From JAAFIW01 sp031414805 (GTDB lineage Bacteria; Pseudomonadota; Gammaproteobacteria; Burkholderiales; Burkholderiaceae_C), in the NCBI GenBank assembly GCA_031414805.1, contig JANOQJ010000081.1, positions 1 through 64,000 on the forward strand: a DNA stretch of 64,000 bases, in the 5' to 3' direction. The notes beneath the pieces were generated by a model, which was not told the DNA's origin, did no database searches, and worked only from the letters and a program-made list of their open reading frames with translations. A program made the position numbers and the translations under genes. The first letter of the stretch is position 1. Each line of letters starts with the position of its first letter. Positions 48,661 to 56,943 of this stretch are shown here, in pieces.

Positions 48661-49575
48661 TTAAACGCCGGATGACCCCGCCCGCTTCGCATCCATCGTC
48701 GCCACCAGCTCCCGCGCTTCATCCCCTTGCGGAATCGGCTGACCGCTGTCGCGCCACTGCACGGCGGCCTTGAAACCCTCGGTCTGCGCATAACGGCGAA
48801 ACCATAGGCCTTCGGGGTTGTGGCGGGTGATGCCGTCAAACACGGTGGCCATTTGCTGGCTTTGCTCCAGGCCCATCGTCAGCATCACCTGGTTGACCAC
48901 CATTTTGTGCATGGCCAGGTGGCTGCGTGGCACGCCGGCAATGCGCTCGGCCAGCTGGCGCGTGGTGGCGTCCAGCTGGTCGGCGGGCACGGCCTGGTTG
49001 GCCAGGCCCCAGGCAGCGGCGGTGCTGCCGTCAATCGTGTCGCCGGTGAACATCATCTGCTTGGCCCTGGCGGGGCCCAGGCGATACGTCCACATGGCGG
49101 TGGTGGGGCAGCCCCACACGCGGGTGGGCATGTAGCCAATGCGGGCGTCGTCGGTCATTACCAACAAGTCGCAGCACAGCGCAATGTCGCTGCCACCGGC
49201 CACTGCCGCCCCGTGCACCTGGGCAATGGTGGGTTTGGGGCTTTTCCACAGCGTCATGAAGTCTTCGGTGTTGCGTTTCATGAAGGCGTAGTCGTCCATC
49301 GGGTCCCAGGGCGCGCGCTCCTGCTGGCACGGGTGGTCGATGTCGCTCTGGCCAAAGTGCGTCAGGTCGTAGCCGCCGCAAAAGCCCTTGCCTGCGCCTT
49401 GCACCACGATCACATGCACCTGCGGGTCGGCATTGGCCCAATCGACCGCCGCCCGAATCTCTCGCGGCGTGTCGTCGTTGATGGCGTTGTAGTGCTGCGG
49501 CCGGTTCAGCAGCAAGCGGGCAATGCGAGGGTTGGCGGCATCGTGGTCAATGCGCAAGGTTGAAAAGCTGGGCAT
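48661..49575 (-). CDS. Enoyl-CoA hydratase/isomerase (crotonase) family protein
   Basis: A 304-residue crotonase-fold enzyme. The first oxyanion element is HVIVVQGAGKGFCGGYDL and the second, IAQVHGAAVAGGSDIALCCDL, is canonical. A 30-residue loop (REREP-like region, QSDIDHPCQQERAPWDPMDDY) and a long C-terminal helix suggest a member acting on a larger acyl-CoA rather than short enoyl-CoA. The specific substrate is not assignable. It is a lone gene, divergent from ygiQ. Confidence 0.87.
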   Translation of the reverse strand: MPSFSTLRIDHDAANPRIARLLLNRPQHYNAINDDTPREIRAAVDWANADPQVHVIVVQGAGKGFCGGYDLTHFGQSDIDHPCQQERAPWDPMDDYAFMKRNTEDFMTLWKSPKPTIAQVHGAAVAGGSDIALCCDLLVMTDDARIGYMPTRVWGCPTTAMWTYRLGPARAKQMMFTGDTIDGSTAAAWGLANQAVPADQLDATTRQLAERIAGVPRSHLAMHKMVVNQVMLTMGLEQSQQMATVFDGITRHNPEGLWFRRYAQTEGFKAAVQWRDSGQPIPQGDEARELVATMDAKRAGSSGV

Positions 49576-49692
49576 GGGTGTCTCCTGGTTTTGCTGGGGG
49601 AATAGTGTGGTGAAACGAGGTTAAAAACAAGGTCGCCACGTAAAATGCGCGACCTTCCCTTCCCAAACGAGTGTCCCAGGCGCTCCCCGCAC

Positions 49693-52050
49693 ATGAACGC
49701 CCCCGTCGACGTCTCCTTCTTCGCCCGCGCCGCCAAGCCGATTACCAGCTACCGTAAATACTGGGCGCAGCGCTTTGGCCAGCCCAAATTTTTGCCCACC
49801 AGCCGGGCCGAAATGGACGCGCTGGGTTGGGATACCTGCGACATCGTCATCGTCACCGGCGACGCGTATGTCGACCACCCCAGCTTTGGCATGGCGGTGG
49901 TGGGCCGGGTGCTGCAGGATCAGGGCTTTCGCGTAGGCATCATTGCCCAGCCCGACTGGCAAAGTGCCGATGCGTTCAAGGCTTTGGGCAAACCCAACCT
50001 GTTCTGGGGCGTGACCGCGGGCAACATGGACAGCATGATCAACCGCTACACGGCGGACCGAAAAATCCGCAGCGACGACGCCTACACCGCAGGCGACATC
50101 GGCGGCAAACGCCCCGACCGCGCCGCCATCGTCTACAGCCAGCGCTGCCGCGAAGCTTTTAAAGACGTGCCCATCATCCTGGGCGGCATCGAAGGCAGCC
50201 TGCGCCGCATCGCGCATTACGACTATTGGAGCGACAAGGTCCGCCGCAGCATCGTGGTCGACGCCAAGTGCGACCTGCTGCTGTACGGCAACGCCGAGCG
50301 CGCCCTGGTGGAAGTGGCCCACCGCATCGCCGCCAAAGAGCCGGTGCAGCAGATCACGGACGTGCGCGGCACCGCCTTCATCCGAAGGCCCGACGACGAA
50401 ACCGGTAAGGGCTGGTTCGAAATCACCTCCACCACGGTGGACGAGCCGGGCCGCATCGAGCAGCACGTCAACCCGTATCTGACCACCAGCGAAGCCGCGC
50501 AGCAGCAGGGCAGCACGTGCAGCAAAGACGGTGATGGCACGGTGAATGTGATGGATGCCAGTGCTATGGATTCAATAGCTGCTTCAGCAATATCTACAAG
50601 GGCGGAAAGCACTTTTTCCATAAAACCGCTGACTTTTGTGGCCAACCCCAAGGTCAAGCTCAAAGTGCCGCCCCGAGACAGAAGCGTCATCCGCCTGCCC
50701 AGCTACGAGCAGGTGCGCGCCGACCCCGTGCTGTACGCCCACGCCAACCGCGTGCTCCACCTGGAAACCAACCCCGGCAACGCCCGCGCGCTGGTGCAGG
50801 CGCATGGCGAAGGCACCACGGCAAGAGACGTGTGGATCAACCCCCCACCCATTCCGCTGACCACCGCCGAAATGGACCATGTGTTCGATCTGCCGTATGC
50901 GCGCAGCCCGCACCCGATCTACGCCGACGAAAACGGCAGCCACGACCACGCCACCAAAATTCCCGCGTGGGAAATGATCCGCTTTTCCGTGAACATCATG
51001 CGCGGCTGCTTTGGTGGCTGCACTTTTTGCAGCATTACCGAGCACGAAGGGCGCATCATTCAAAGCCGCTCGGAAGACAGCGTGATTCGCGAGGTAGAAG
51101 ATATTCGCGACAAGGTCAAAGGCTTTACCGGCGTGATATCGGATTTGGGCGGGCCTACGGCCAATATGTACCGCATCGGCTGCAAATCCCCCGAAATTGA
51201 AGCGGCCTGCCGCAAACCCAGCTGCGTGTACCCCGGTATTTGCTCCAATTTAAATACCGACCACAGCGCGCTGATCAAAATGTACCGCCGCGCCCGGGCT
51301 TTGAAAGGCGTGAAAAAGATATTGATTGGCTCCGGCCTGCGCTACGACCTGGCCGTGCAAAGCCCTGAATATGTGAAAGAACTGGTGCAGCACCACGTGG
51401 GCGGTTATTTAAAAATCGCCCCTGAGCACACTGAAGGCGGGCCGCTGTCCAAAATGATGAAGCCGGGCATCGGAAGCTACGATAAATTCAAGCAGATGTT
51501 TGAAAAGTACAGCGCCGAAGCCGGAAAAAAACAATACCTCATTCCCTACTTCATCGCTGCCCACCCCGGCACCAGCGACGAAGACATGATGAATCTGGCT
51601 GTATGGCTGAAAAAGAATGGTTTTCGCGCCGACCAGGTTCAAACCTTCTATCCCAGCCCCATGGCGACCGCCACCGCCATGTACCACAGCAATAAAAACC
51701 CGCTGCGCAAGATTGGGCGGGATTCAGAAACGGTGGATATTGTTCGCGGCGACAAACGCCGCCGCTTGCACAAAGCCTTTTTGCGTTACCACGACGCAAA
51801 TAACTGGCCCCTTTTGCGCGAAGCCCTGAAAACCATGGGCCGGGCTGATTTGATCGGCAATGGCAAGCACCATTTAATACCCACGTTTCAACCGATGACC
51901 GACGGCGGATACGTGAGTGCGAGGAAGAAAAACAGCACGGCTGCACCGGTGAAAGCCGGGCCGGTCAAATCGACAGCGCCGCGCAAAGGGGCGATGCTGA
52001 CGCAGCACACGGGGCTGCCGCCGAGGGTGACGGGGGCGAAAAAGGCTTAG
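49693..52050 (+). CDS. ygiQ: YgiQ-family radical SAM protein, with in-frame repeat
   Basis: A 785-residue YgiQ/UPF0313 protein. The N-terminal domain covers residues 1-280. The radical SAM core has its 4Fe-4S cysteines at 439, 443 and 446 (GCFGGCTFC), followed by the YgiQ C-terminal segment (DMMNLAVWLKKNGFRADQVQ; RRLHKAFLRYHDANNWPLLREAL). The chemical role is unknown. Residues 291-304 (AMDSIAASAISTRA) come from copy 15 of the 41-bp repeat in a variable linker before KLKVPPRDRSVIRLPSYE. I chose the ATG at 49693; ATG 49645 would add 16 residues. Confidence 0.93.
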   Translation: MNAPVDVSFFARAAKPITSYRKYWAQRFGQPKFLPTSRAEMDALGWDTCDIVIVTGDAYVDHPSFGMAVVGRVLQDQGFRVGIIAQPDWQSADAFKALGKPNLFWGVTAGNMDSMINRYTADRKIRSDDAYTAGDIGGKRPDRAAIVYSQRCREAFKDVPIILGGIEGSLRRIAHYDYWSDKVRRSIVVDAKCDLLLYGNAERALVEVAHRIAAKEPVQQITDVRGTAFIRRPDDETGKGWFEITSTTVDEPGRIEQHVNPYLTTSEAAQQQGSTCSKDGDGTVNVMDASAMDSIAASAISTRAESTFSIKPLTFVANPKVKLKVPPRDRSVIRLPSYEQVRADPVLYAHANRVLHLETNPGNARALVQAHGEGTTARDVWINPPPIPLTTAEMDHVFDLPYARSPHPIYADENGSHDHATKIPAWEMIRFSVNIMRGCFGGCTFCSITEHEGRIIQSRSEDSVIREVEDIRDKVKGFTGVISDLGGPTANMYRIGCKSPEIEAACRKPSCVYPGICSNLNTDHSALIKMYRRARALKGVKKILIGSGLRYDLAVQSPEYVKELVQHHVGGYLKIAPEHTEGGPLSKMMKPGIGSYDKFKQMFEKYSAEAGKKQYLIPYFIAAHPGTSDEDMMNLAVWLKKNGFRADQVQTFYPSPMATATAMYHSNKNPLRKIGRDSETVDIVRGDKRRRLHKAFLRYHDANNWPLLREALKTMGRADLIGNGKHHLIPTFQPMTDGGYVSARKKNSTAAPVKAGPVKSTAPRKGAMLTQHTGLPPRVTGAKKA
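50563..50603 (+). repeat. 41-bp dispersed repeat, copy 15, inside ygiQ in frame
   Basis: Sense orientation on a codon boundary: GCTATGGATTCAATAGC, then TGCTTCAGCAATAT and ACAAGGGC. The noncoding TGA is TCA here. Translated as AMDSIAASAISTRA. Confidence 0.9.
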
Positions 52051-52059
52051 TTAGCGGCC

Positions 52060-52485
52060 CTACTGGGCTTGGTGAGCTGCTTGCATGACCCGCTGCAATT
52101 TGTCGCGCAGCGCTGGAAACCCAGCGTCCAGGGCCCCGATTTTTGGTTCACTTCCTGGTGGTGCGAAAAAATGCTTTGGTGTGTAGGGGAGCACGTATCG
52201 CCGCTCCAGGTGGAATAGCGTGTCGTTAAACAAGCCCGTCGCTGCAAACCAGGGGTCTTGGGTTTCTATCAACAAGTCCCACGCTTTGCGGGCGCGCTTG
52301 ATTTGGCCCCATTCATTTTTACGAAACGACGTCCCACCCGCTACGGCCACCTGTACGACGGCATGTGCCGCGTCAACTGCAAGCACAAGCGCGGGGTGTC
52401 GTACCAGCGATGTGCTGCCGTCGGCTTGGTCGTATGGCACATAGCACCACACAATGTCGCCCACTTGGGGCGGTGACCAGGTCAT
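52060..52485 (-). CDS. PemK/MazF-like putative toxin
   Basis: A 141-residue protein beginning WSPPQVGDIVWCYVPYDQAD and RHPALVLAVDAAHAVVQVAV, the start typical of PemK/MazF-type beta-barrel endoribonucleases (GDIVWV, RPALVL). The rest, with KARKAWDLLIETQDPWFAATGLFND, is longer than classical MazF. Its ATG overlaps the stop of the small upstream gene by four bases, as in toxin-antitoxin operons where the antitoxin comes first. The RNase function is inferred. Confidence 0.68.
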   Translation of the reverse strand: MTWSPPQVGDIVWCYVPYDQADGSTSLVRHPALVLAVDAAHAVVQVAVAGGTSFRKNEWGQIKRARKAWDLLIETQDPWFAATGLFNDTLFHLERRYVLPYTPKHFFAPPGSEPKIGALDAGFPALRDKLQRVMQAAHQAQ

Positions 52486-52802
52486 GAAGTGGTAAAGCCC
52501 CAGGCCTGCTCAATGGTTTGAGTCGGCTGGAAAACGCGACCCTGGGTTGCGGCGGCTGACCGAGTGGCCAGTTTGTCCCACTCGGCGTTTGTGGGAGCGC
52601 GGTCACCCAACGGGATGTCGCTGGCTTTGCTGTATCTGCCAGCCTGGATATCGTCTGCCAGCCGTGCGAGCGCAAAGTGGGTCACAAACGTCGCGTCTTG
52701 CTGAAAGTGGCGTGCCATGGCGTCAAGTCGCTCGCGGCTGACAGTGAATACGGAGTCGGGCTTGAATTTGACGTACAGGACATCGGCTTTAACGGTTGTC
52801 AT
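52482..52802 (-). CDS. Putative antitoxin of the PemK-like module
   Basis: A 106-residue acidic-tailed protein. The N-terminal region VLYVKFKPDSVFTVSRERLDAMARHFQQDATFVTHFALARLADDI is a strand followed by helices, compatible with a ribbon-helix-helix-like or PHD-like DNA-binding head. The C-terminal tail is disordered with TQTIEQAW. No family name is certain. The four-base overlap with the toxin-like gene and an AT-rich 200-base upstream region support a toxin-antitoxin pair that autoregulates. Confidence 0.6.
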   Translation of the reverse strand: MTTVKADVLYVKFKPDSVFTVSRERLDAMARHFQQDATFVTHFALARLADDIQAGRYSKASDIPLGDRAPTNAEWDKLATRSAAATQGRVFQPTQTIEQAWGFTTS

Positions 52803-52948
52803 GGTTAAGCTCCTAAAATTCCCTTATTTTATCGATGTGATCTAGCCAATACATGTGCAGAAGCTATTTTTTATCTATATTAAAATAGAATTGTTTAGAT
52901 AACTGGTGCGGGATGAAGCATCGGGACAGTCGATGAAGCCGTCAAAAA

Positions 52949-52989
52949 AATCCTGTTTTGATAGCTGCTTGAGCAGATTCCATAAGGGC
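52949..52989 (+). repeat. 41-bp dispersed repeat, copy 16
   Basis: The left arm is diverged, then ATAGCTGCTTGAGCAGAT and CATAAGGGC. It lies in the 225-base AT-rich gap before the toxin-antitoxin pair; the remainder (52803-52948) shows no gene and must hold the module's promoter. Confidence 0.82.
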
Positions 52990-53027
52990 CAGCCGTTGTT
53001 TCGACCCTAAATCCAGCCCAATCCGTC

Positions 53028-54545
53028 CTACCTTTTCCCCATCAACCCCCCCAATACCCCCCGCAGAATCTCCCGCCCCACGCTGGTGCCAATCGTGCGC
53101 ACGGCGGACTTGGCCATGGTTTGGGCCAGGCCGTCGTGTTTGGCGCCGCGCGGGCCGGTGGTGCCGAAGAGCATGCCGCTCAGGCCTGCGCCCAGGCCGC
53201 TGAACATGCCGCCAGAGTCAGCGGTAGCTGCCGCTTCACCGGGTTTTCCAGGCGCTGCCGTCCCAGATGCAGCAGCCCGCCCCTTGATCTTTTCGTAAGC
53301 CGACTCGCGATCCACAGCCTTCTCGTACACGGCGGCCACCAGTGAGCCGTCCATCAAAGCCTTGCGTTGTTCCGCCCCGATAGGCCCAATCTGGCTGCCA
53401 GGTGGCAGCACATACACACGCTCAGTCTCGCAGGGGCGGCCTTTGCTGTCCAGGAAGCTGATGAGGGCTTCACCCACAGCCAGCTCGGTAATCGCCGTTT
53501 CAATGTCCAGCCCTGGCTTTTGGCGCATGGTTTGCGCGGTGGCTTTCACGGCTTTCTGGTCGCGCGGGGTGAAGGCGCGCAGGGCGTGTTGCACGCGGTT
53601 GCCCAGCTGGGCGAGCACGCTGTCGGGAATGTCCAGCGGGTTTTGCGTGACGAAATACACGCCCACACCTTTGGATCGCACCAGACGCACCACCAGCTCA
53701 ATGCGCTCAACCAGCACCTTGGGCGCTTCGTTGAACAGCAGGTGCGCTTCGTCGAAGAAAAAAACCAGCTTGGGCTGCTCCAGGTCGCCCACTTCGGGGA
53801 GGGTTTCAAACAGCTCGGACAGCATCCACAGCAAAAAGGTGGCGTACAGGCGCGGCGCGTTGAGCAGCTTGTCGGCTGCCAGCACGTTCACCACCCCGCG
53901 CCCGTCCACCGTTTGCATGAAGTCGCTGATGTTCAGCATGGGCTCGCCAAAGAACTGCTCGCCGCCCTGGCTTTCGATCTGCAGCAGGCCGCGCTGAATG
54001 GCCCCCACGCTGGCCGCGCTGATGTTGCCGTACTCGGTGGTGAAGTCGCTGGCGTTGTCCCCCACAAACTGCAGCATGGCGCGCAGGTCTTTGAGGTCCA
54101 GCAGCAGCATGCCGCTGTCGTCGGCAATCTTGAAGACCAGGTTCATCACGCCCGTTTGCGTTTCGTTCAGGTTCAGCATGCGCCCCAGCAGCAGCGGCCC
54201 CATGTCTGAAATCGTGGCCCGCACCGGGTGGCCTTGCTCGCCGAAGACATCCCACAGCGTGGCGGGGCAGGCTTGTGAGACAGGTGCATCGAGTGCGCGG
54301 TCTTTCAGCACGGCAGCCAGCTTCTCGCTGATTTTTCCAGCCTGGCTGATACCCGTGAGGTCGCCTTTTACATCGGCCATAAACACCGGCACCCCAATCC
54401 GTGAAAAGCCCTCGGCCAGGGTTTGCAGGGTCACGGTTTTACCGGTACCGGTCGCGCCGGTGATCAGGCCGTGGCGGTTGGCCAGGGCGGGCAAGAGTTC
54501 ACAGGCTGTGGTGGCATTTTTAGCGATTAAAAGTGGCTCGGCCAT
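53028..54545 (-). CDS. HerA-like ATPase (DUF853 family)
   Basis: A 505-residue P-loop ATPase of the HerA/FtsK clan. Walker A is GATGTGKTV at residues 30-38, followed by DVKGDLTGISQAGK. Walker B is LVFFFDEAHLLF, and an arginine-finger-like region is present (RVQHALRAFTPRDQKAV). The last 100 residues are low complexity and end in RTIGTSVGREILRGVLGGLMGKR. DUF853 proteins are widespread, and their DNA or RNA substrate is unproven. The start is placed at the ATG 54545, which begins MAEPLLIAKN. Confidence 0.88.
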   Translation of the reverse strand: MAEPLLIAKNATTACELLPALANRHGLITGATGTGKTVTLQTLAEGFSRIGVPVFMADVKGDLTGISQAGKISEKLAAVLKDRALDAPVSQACPATLWDVFGEQGHPVRATISDMGPLLLGRMLNLNETQTGVMNLVFKIADDSGMLLLDLKDLRAMLQFVGDNASDFTTEYGNISAASVGAIQRGLLQIESQGGEQFFGEPMLNISDFMQTVDGRGVVNVLAADKLLNAPRLYATFLLWMLSELFETLPEVGDLEQPKLVFFFDEAHLLFNEAPKVLVERIELVVRLVRSKGVGVYFVTQNPLDIPDSVLAQLGNRVQHALRAFTPRDQKAVKATAQTMRQKPGLDIETAITELAVGEALISFLDSKGRPCETERVYVLPPGSQIGPIGAEQRKALMDGSLVAAVYEKAVDRESAYEKIKGRAAASGTAAPGKPGEAAATADSGGMFSGLGAGLSGMLFGTTGPRGAKHDGLAQTMAKSAVRTIGTSVGREILRGVLGGLMGKR

Positions 54546-54624
54546 GGCAGATTCCTTGTGGGCGGTTGGTGCAAAAGGCAAAACGTAAAATCAGCCCTAT
54601 TAAATCAAGACGCAAGGACGCTTC

Positions 54625-55344
54625 GTGGCAGGACACAGCAAATGGGCCAACATTCAGCACCGCAAGGGCAGGCAGGACGACAAGCGCGGCAGGATATGGA
54701 CGCGGGTCATTCGCGAAATCATGGTGGCGGCGCGCCAGGGCGGCGGTGATTTGTCGGCCAACCCGCGGCTGCGGCTGGCGGTGGACAAGGCCAAGGCGGC
54801 CAACATGCCGGCCGACACCATCAAACGCAACATCGACAAAGCCACCGGCAACCTGGAAGGCGTGCACTACGAAGAGATTCGCTACGAGGGTTACGGCATT
54901 GGCGGCGTGGCCGTTTTGGTGGACACCATGACCGACAACAAGGTGCGCACCGTGGCCGAGGTGCGGTTTGCGTTCAGCAAATACGGCGGCAACATGGGCA
55001 CTGAAGGCTCGGTGGTGTTTCAGTTTCGCCATGTGGGCCAGATGATTTTTGCGCCCGGTACACCCGAAGACAAGCTGATGGACGTGGCTCTGGAAGCAGG
55101 CGCTGATGACGTCGTGACCGACGATGACGGTGCCATCGAAGTGCTGACCAGCCCGGCGCAGTTTGAAGCGGTGAAACACGCGCTGGAAGCCGCAGGTTTC
55201 AAGCCCGAGGTGGCAGAGGTGACCATGCGGGCCGACAACACGATTGAATTGAACCCCGACGAAAGCACCCGCATGCAAAAGCTGCTGGACGTGCTGGAAG
55301 ACATGGACGACACGCAAAGTGTGTTTCACAACGCCGGTCTATGA
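54625..55344 (+). CDS. yebC: YebC/PmpR-family protein
   Basis: A 239-residue YebC/TACO1 protein with the invariant MAGHSKWANIQHRKGRQD start (initiated at GTG 54625), ANMPADTIKRNI, and LDVLEDMDDTQSVFHNA at the end. Once called transcriptional regulators, YebC proteins are now linked to ribosome function at polyproline stalls. It opens a conserved housekeeping run on this strand. Confidence 0.95.
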   Translation: MAGHSKWANIQHRKGRQDDKRGRIWTRVIREIMVAARQGGGDLSANPRLRLAVDKAKAANMPADTIKRNIDKATGNLEGVHYEEIRYEGYGIGGVAVLVDTMTDNKVRTVAEVRFAFSKYGGNMGTEGSVVFQFRHVGQMIFAPGTPEDKLMDVALEAGADDVVTDDDGAIEVLTSPAQFEAVKHALEAAGFKPEVAEVTMRADNTIELNPDESTRMQKLLDVLEDMDDTQSVFHNAGL

Positions 55345-55395
55345 GCCCCCACGCTACGCACTACGTGTCTTCGCTGCCCCCCGAGGGGGCCGCAT
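55344..55395. repeat. Comamonadaceae-type GC repeat between yebC and purD
   Basis: The sequence begins with CCCCCACGCTACGCACTACG and ends in the hairpin GCCCCCCGAGGGGGC. I recall it as a recurrent intergenic sequence in Comamonadaceae, but could not search. It fills most of the 63-base gap. Confidence 0.6.
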
Positions 55396-55407
55396 GAAAG
55401 TATCCAA

Positions 55408-56703
55408 ATGAATGTTCTTGTCATCGGCAACGGAGGCCGCGAACACGCCCTGGCCTGGAAGCTGGCCCAGTCGCCCAAAGTGCACCGCGTATTTGTCGCA
55501 CCCGGCAATGGCGGCACGGCGCTCGACAGTCGGCTGGAAAACGTGGTTTTAGAAGGAAAAGTGCCATTCGCTCAAGAGATTTCTGCTTGGGCAGCTACTA
55601 ATAAGATAGCGCTCACGGTGGTCGGACCAGAGGCTCCGCTGGCCGCTGGGGTAGTGGATTTGTTTCGCGAGGCGGGCTTGCGCGTGTTTGGGCCGACCCA
55701 GGCGGCGGCTCAGCTGGAAAGCTCCAAGGCGTTCAGCAAAGCCTTCATGCAGCGCCACGGCATACCGACTGCGGCCTATGACACATTTACCGACGCCGCG
55801 TTGGCCCATGCCTACGTTGACAAGGTCGGTGCACCCATCGTGGTCAAGGCCGATGGTTTGGCGGCTGGCAAGGGCGTGGTTGTCGCCACGACCCTGCAAG
55901 AAGCCCACGACGCGGTGGACTTCATGCTGCTGGACAAAACGCTGGGCGTGACGCACAACGACGGGGTGGCCCGAGTCGTCATTGAAGAGTTTTTGCAAGG
56001 CGAAGAGGCCAGCTTCATCGTGCTGTGCGACGGCAAAAACGTGGCCACGCTGGCCACCAGCCAGGACCACAAGCGCCTGCTCGATGGTGACAAGGGCCCC
56101 AACACCGGCGGCATGGGCGCCTACTCGCCAGCGCCCGTGGTCACGCCCCAGGTGCATGCACGGGCCATGCGCGAAATCATCCTGCCCACCATCAAAGGCA
56201 TGGCGCAGGACGGCATCACCTACACCGGGTTTCTGTATGCCGGTTTGATGATTGATGCGCAGGGAAAGCCTAAAACACTGGAGTTCAATTGCCGTCTGGG
56301 CGACCCGGAAACGCAGCCGATCTTGATGCGCCTGAAGTCCGATTTGTTTGACGTGCTGATGGCTGCCACCGCACCCGATGGCCTGGCTGATTTCGAGATG
56401 CAGTGGGATCGCCGCGTGGCCCTGGGCGTGGTGATGGCAGCGCACGGCTACCCGATGAATCCGCGCAAAGGTGACGCGATTCGGGGGCTGCCGGGTCCGG
56501 CTGACGATGCCATGGTGTTTCATGCTGGCACGGTGTTGCAGGGCGGCGCGTTGCGCACCAGCGGAGGCCGTGTGCTGTGCGTCACCGCGCTGGCTGACAC
56601 AGTGAAACTGGCCCAGCAACGGGCGTACGGTGTGGCGCAAGGCATTTCGTTTGATGGGGCGCAGTGGCGCACTGACATTGGCCACCGGGCCACCAAGCAT
56701 TGA
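55408..56703 (+). CDS. purD: Phosphoribosylamine-glycine ligase
   Basis: A 431-residue PurD, the second enzyme of purine synthesis. It has the N-terminal MNVLVIGNGGREHALAWKLAQ, the ATP-grasp core (PIVVKADGLAAGKGVVVA; VIEEFLQGEEASFIVL; TSQDHKRLLDGDKGPNTGGMGAYSP) and GRVLCVTAL. Residues 55-68 (AQEISAWAATNKIA) coincide with a diverged antisense copy of the 41-bp repeat, where other PurD proteins have an alpha helix. Its stop codon lies in the TTGAA that flanks the element at 56705. Confidence 0.96.
   Translation: MNVLVIGNGGREHALAWKLAQSPKVHRVFVAPGNGGTALDSRLENVVLEGKVPFAQEISAWAATNKIALTVVGPEAPLAAGVVDLFREAGLRVFGPTQAAAQLESSKAFSKAFMQRHGIPTAAYDTFTDAALAHAYVDKVGAPIVVKADGLAAGKGVVVATTLQEAHDAVDFMLLDKTLGVTHNDGVARVVIEEFLQGEEASFIVLCDGKNVATLATSQDHKRLLDGDKGPNTGGMGAYSPAPVVTPQVHARAMREIILPTIKGMAQDGITYTGFLYAGLMIDAQGKPKTLEFNCRLGDPETQPILMRLKSDLFDVLMAATAPDGLADFEMQWDRRVALGVVMAAHGYPMNPRKGDAIRGLPGPADDAMVFHAGTVLQGGALRTSGGRVLCVTALADTVKLAQQRAYGVAQGISFDGAQWRTDIGHRATKH
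55570..55610 (-). repeat. Possible 41-bp repeat, copy 17 (diverged), antisense inside purD
   Basis: Matches the repeat well in its right half (GGGCAGCTACTAATAAGATAGC region) but weakly in the left half. It is exactly 41 bp long and on a codon boundary. It could be chance resemblance. Confidence 0.45.
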
Positions 56704-56704
56704 A

Positions 56705-56937
56705 CCTAGAAACAGCAGTTGACCGCTTGTCCTGGTAACTTTTACCCATGAAATCAAGCACTTGCAGCTTCGAGCTGGCTCACCAGTTGGGGCAGAGCGC
56801 TACGCGCCCGATTGAGCCGCCCTGGCGTGCGCTGGCGGCGTTGCTCCGCCTAGCAGGCAAGAGCCTGCGTTGTTGTCGCGCCTTGCCAGCCCACCCCATG
56901 ACGGCCCAGTCGGGCGCGTACAACTGCTGTTTCTAGG
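56705..56937. mobile_element. 233-bp MITE-like element between purD and hemF
   Basis: Perfect inverted ends CCTAGAAACAGCAGTTG (left) and CAACTGCTGTTTCTAGG (right), flanked by TTGAA at 56700-56704 and 56938-56942. Including the flanking AA/TT the inverted match is 19 bp. The interior is GC-rich with further palindromes and no supported gene. It begins one base after the purD stop and ends six bases before hemF. Confidence 0.88.
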
Positions 56938-56943
56938 TTGAAC

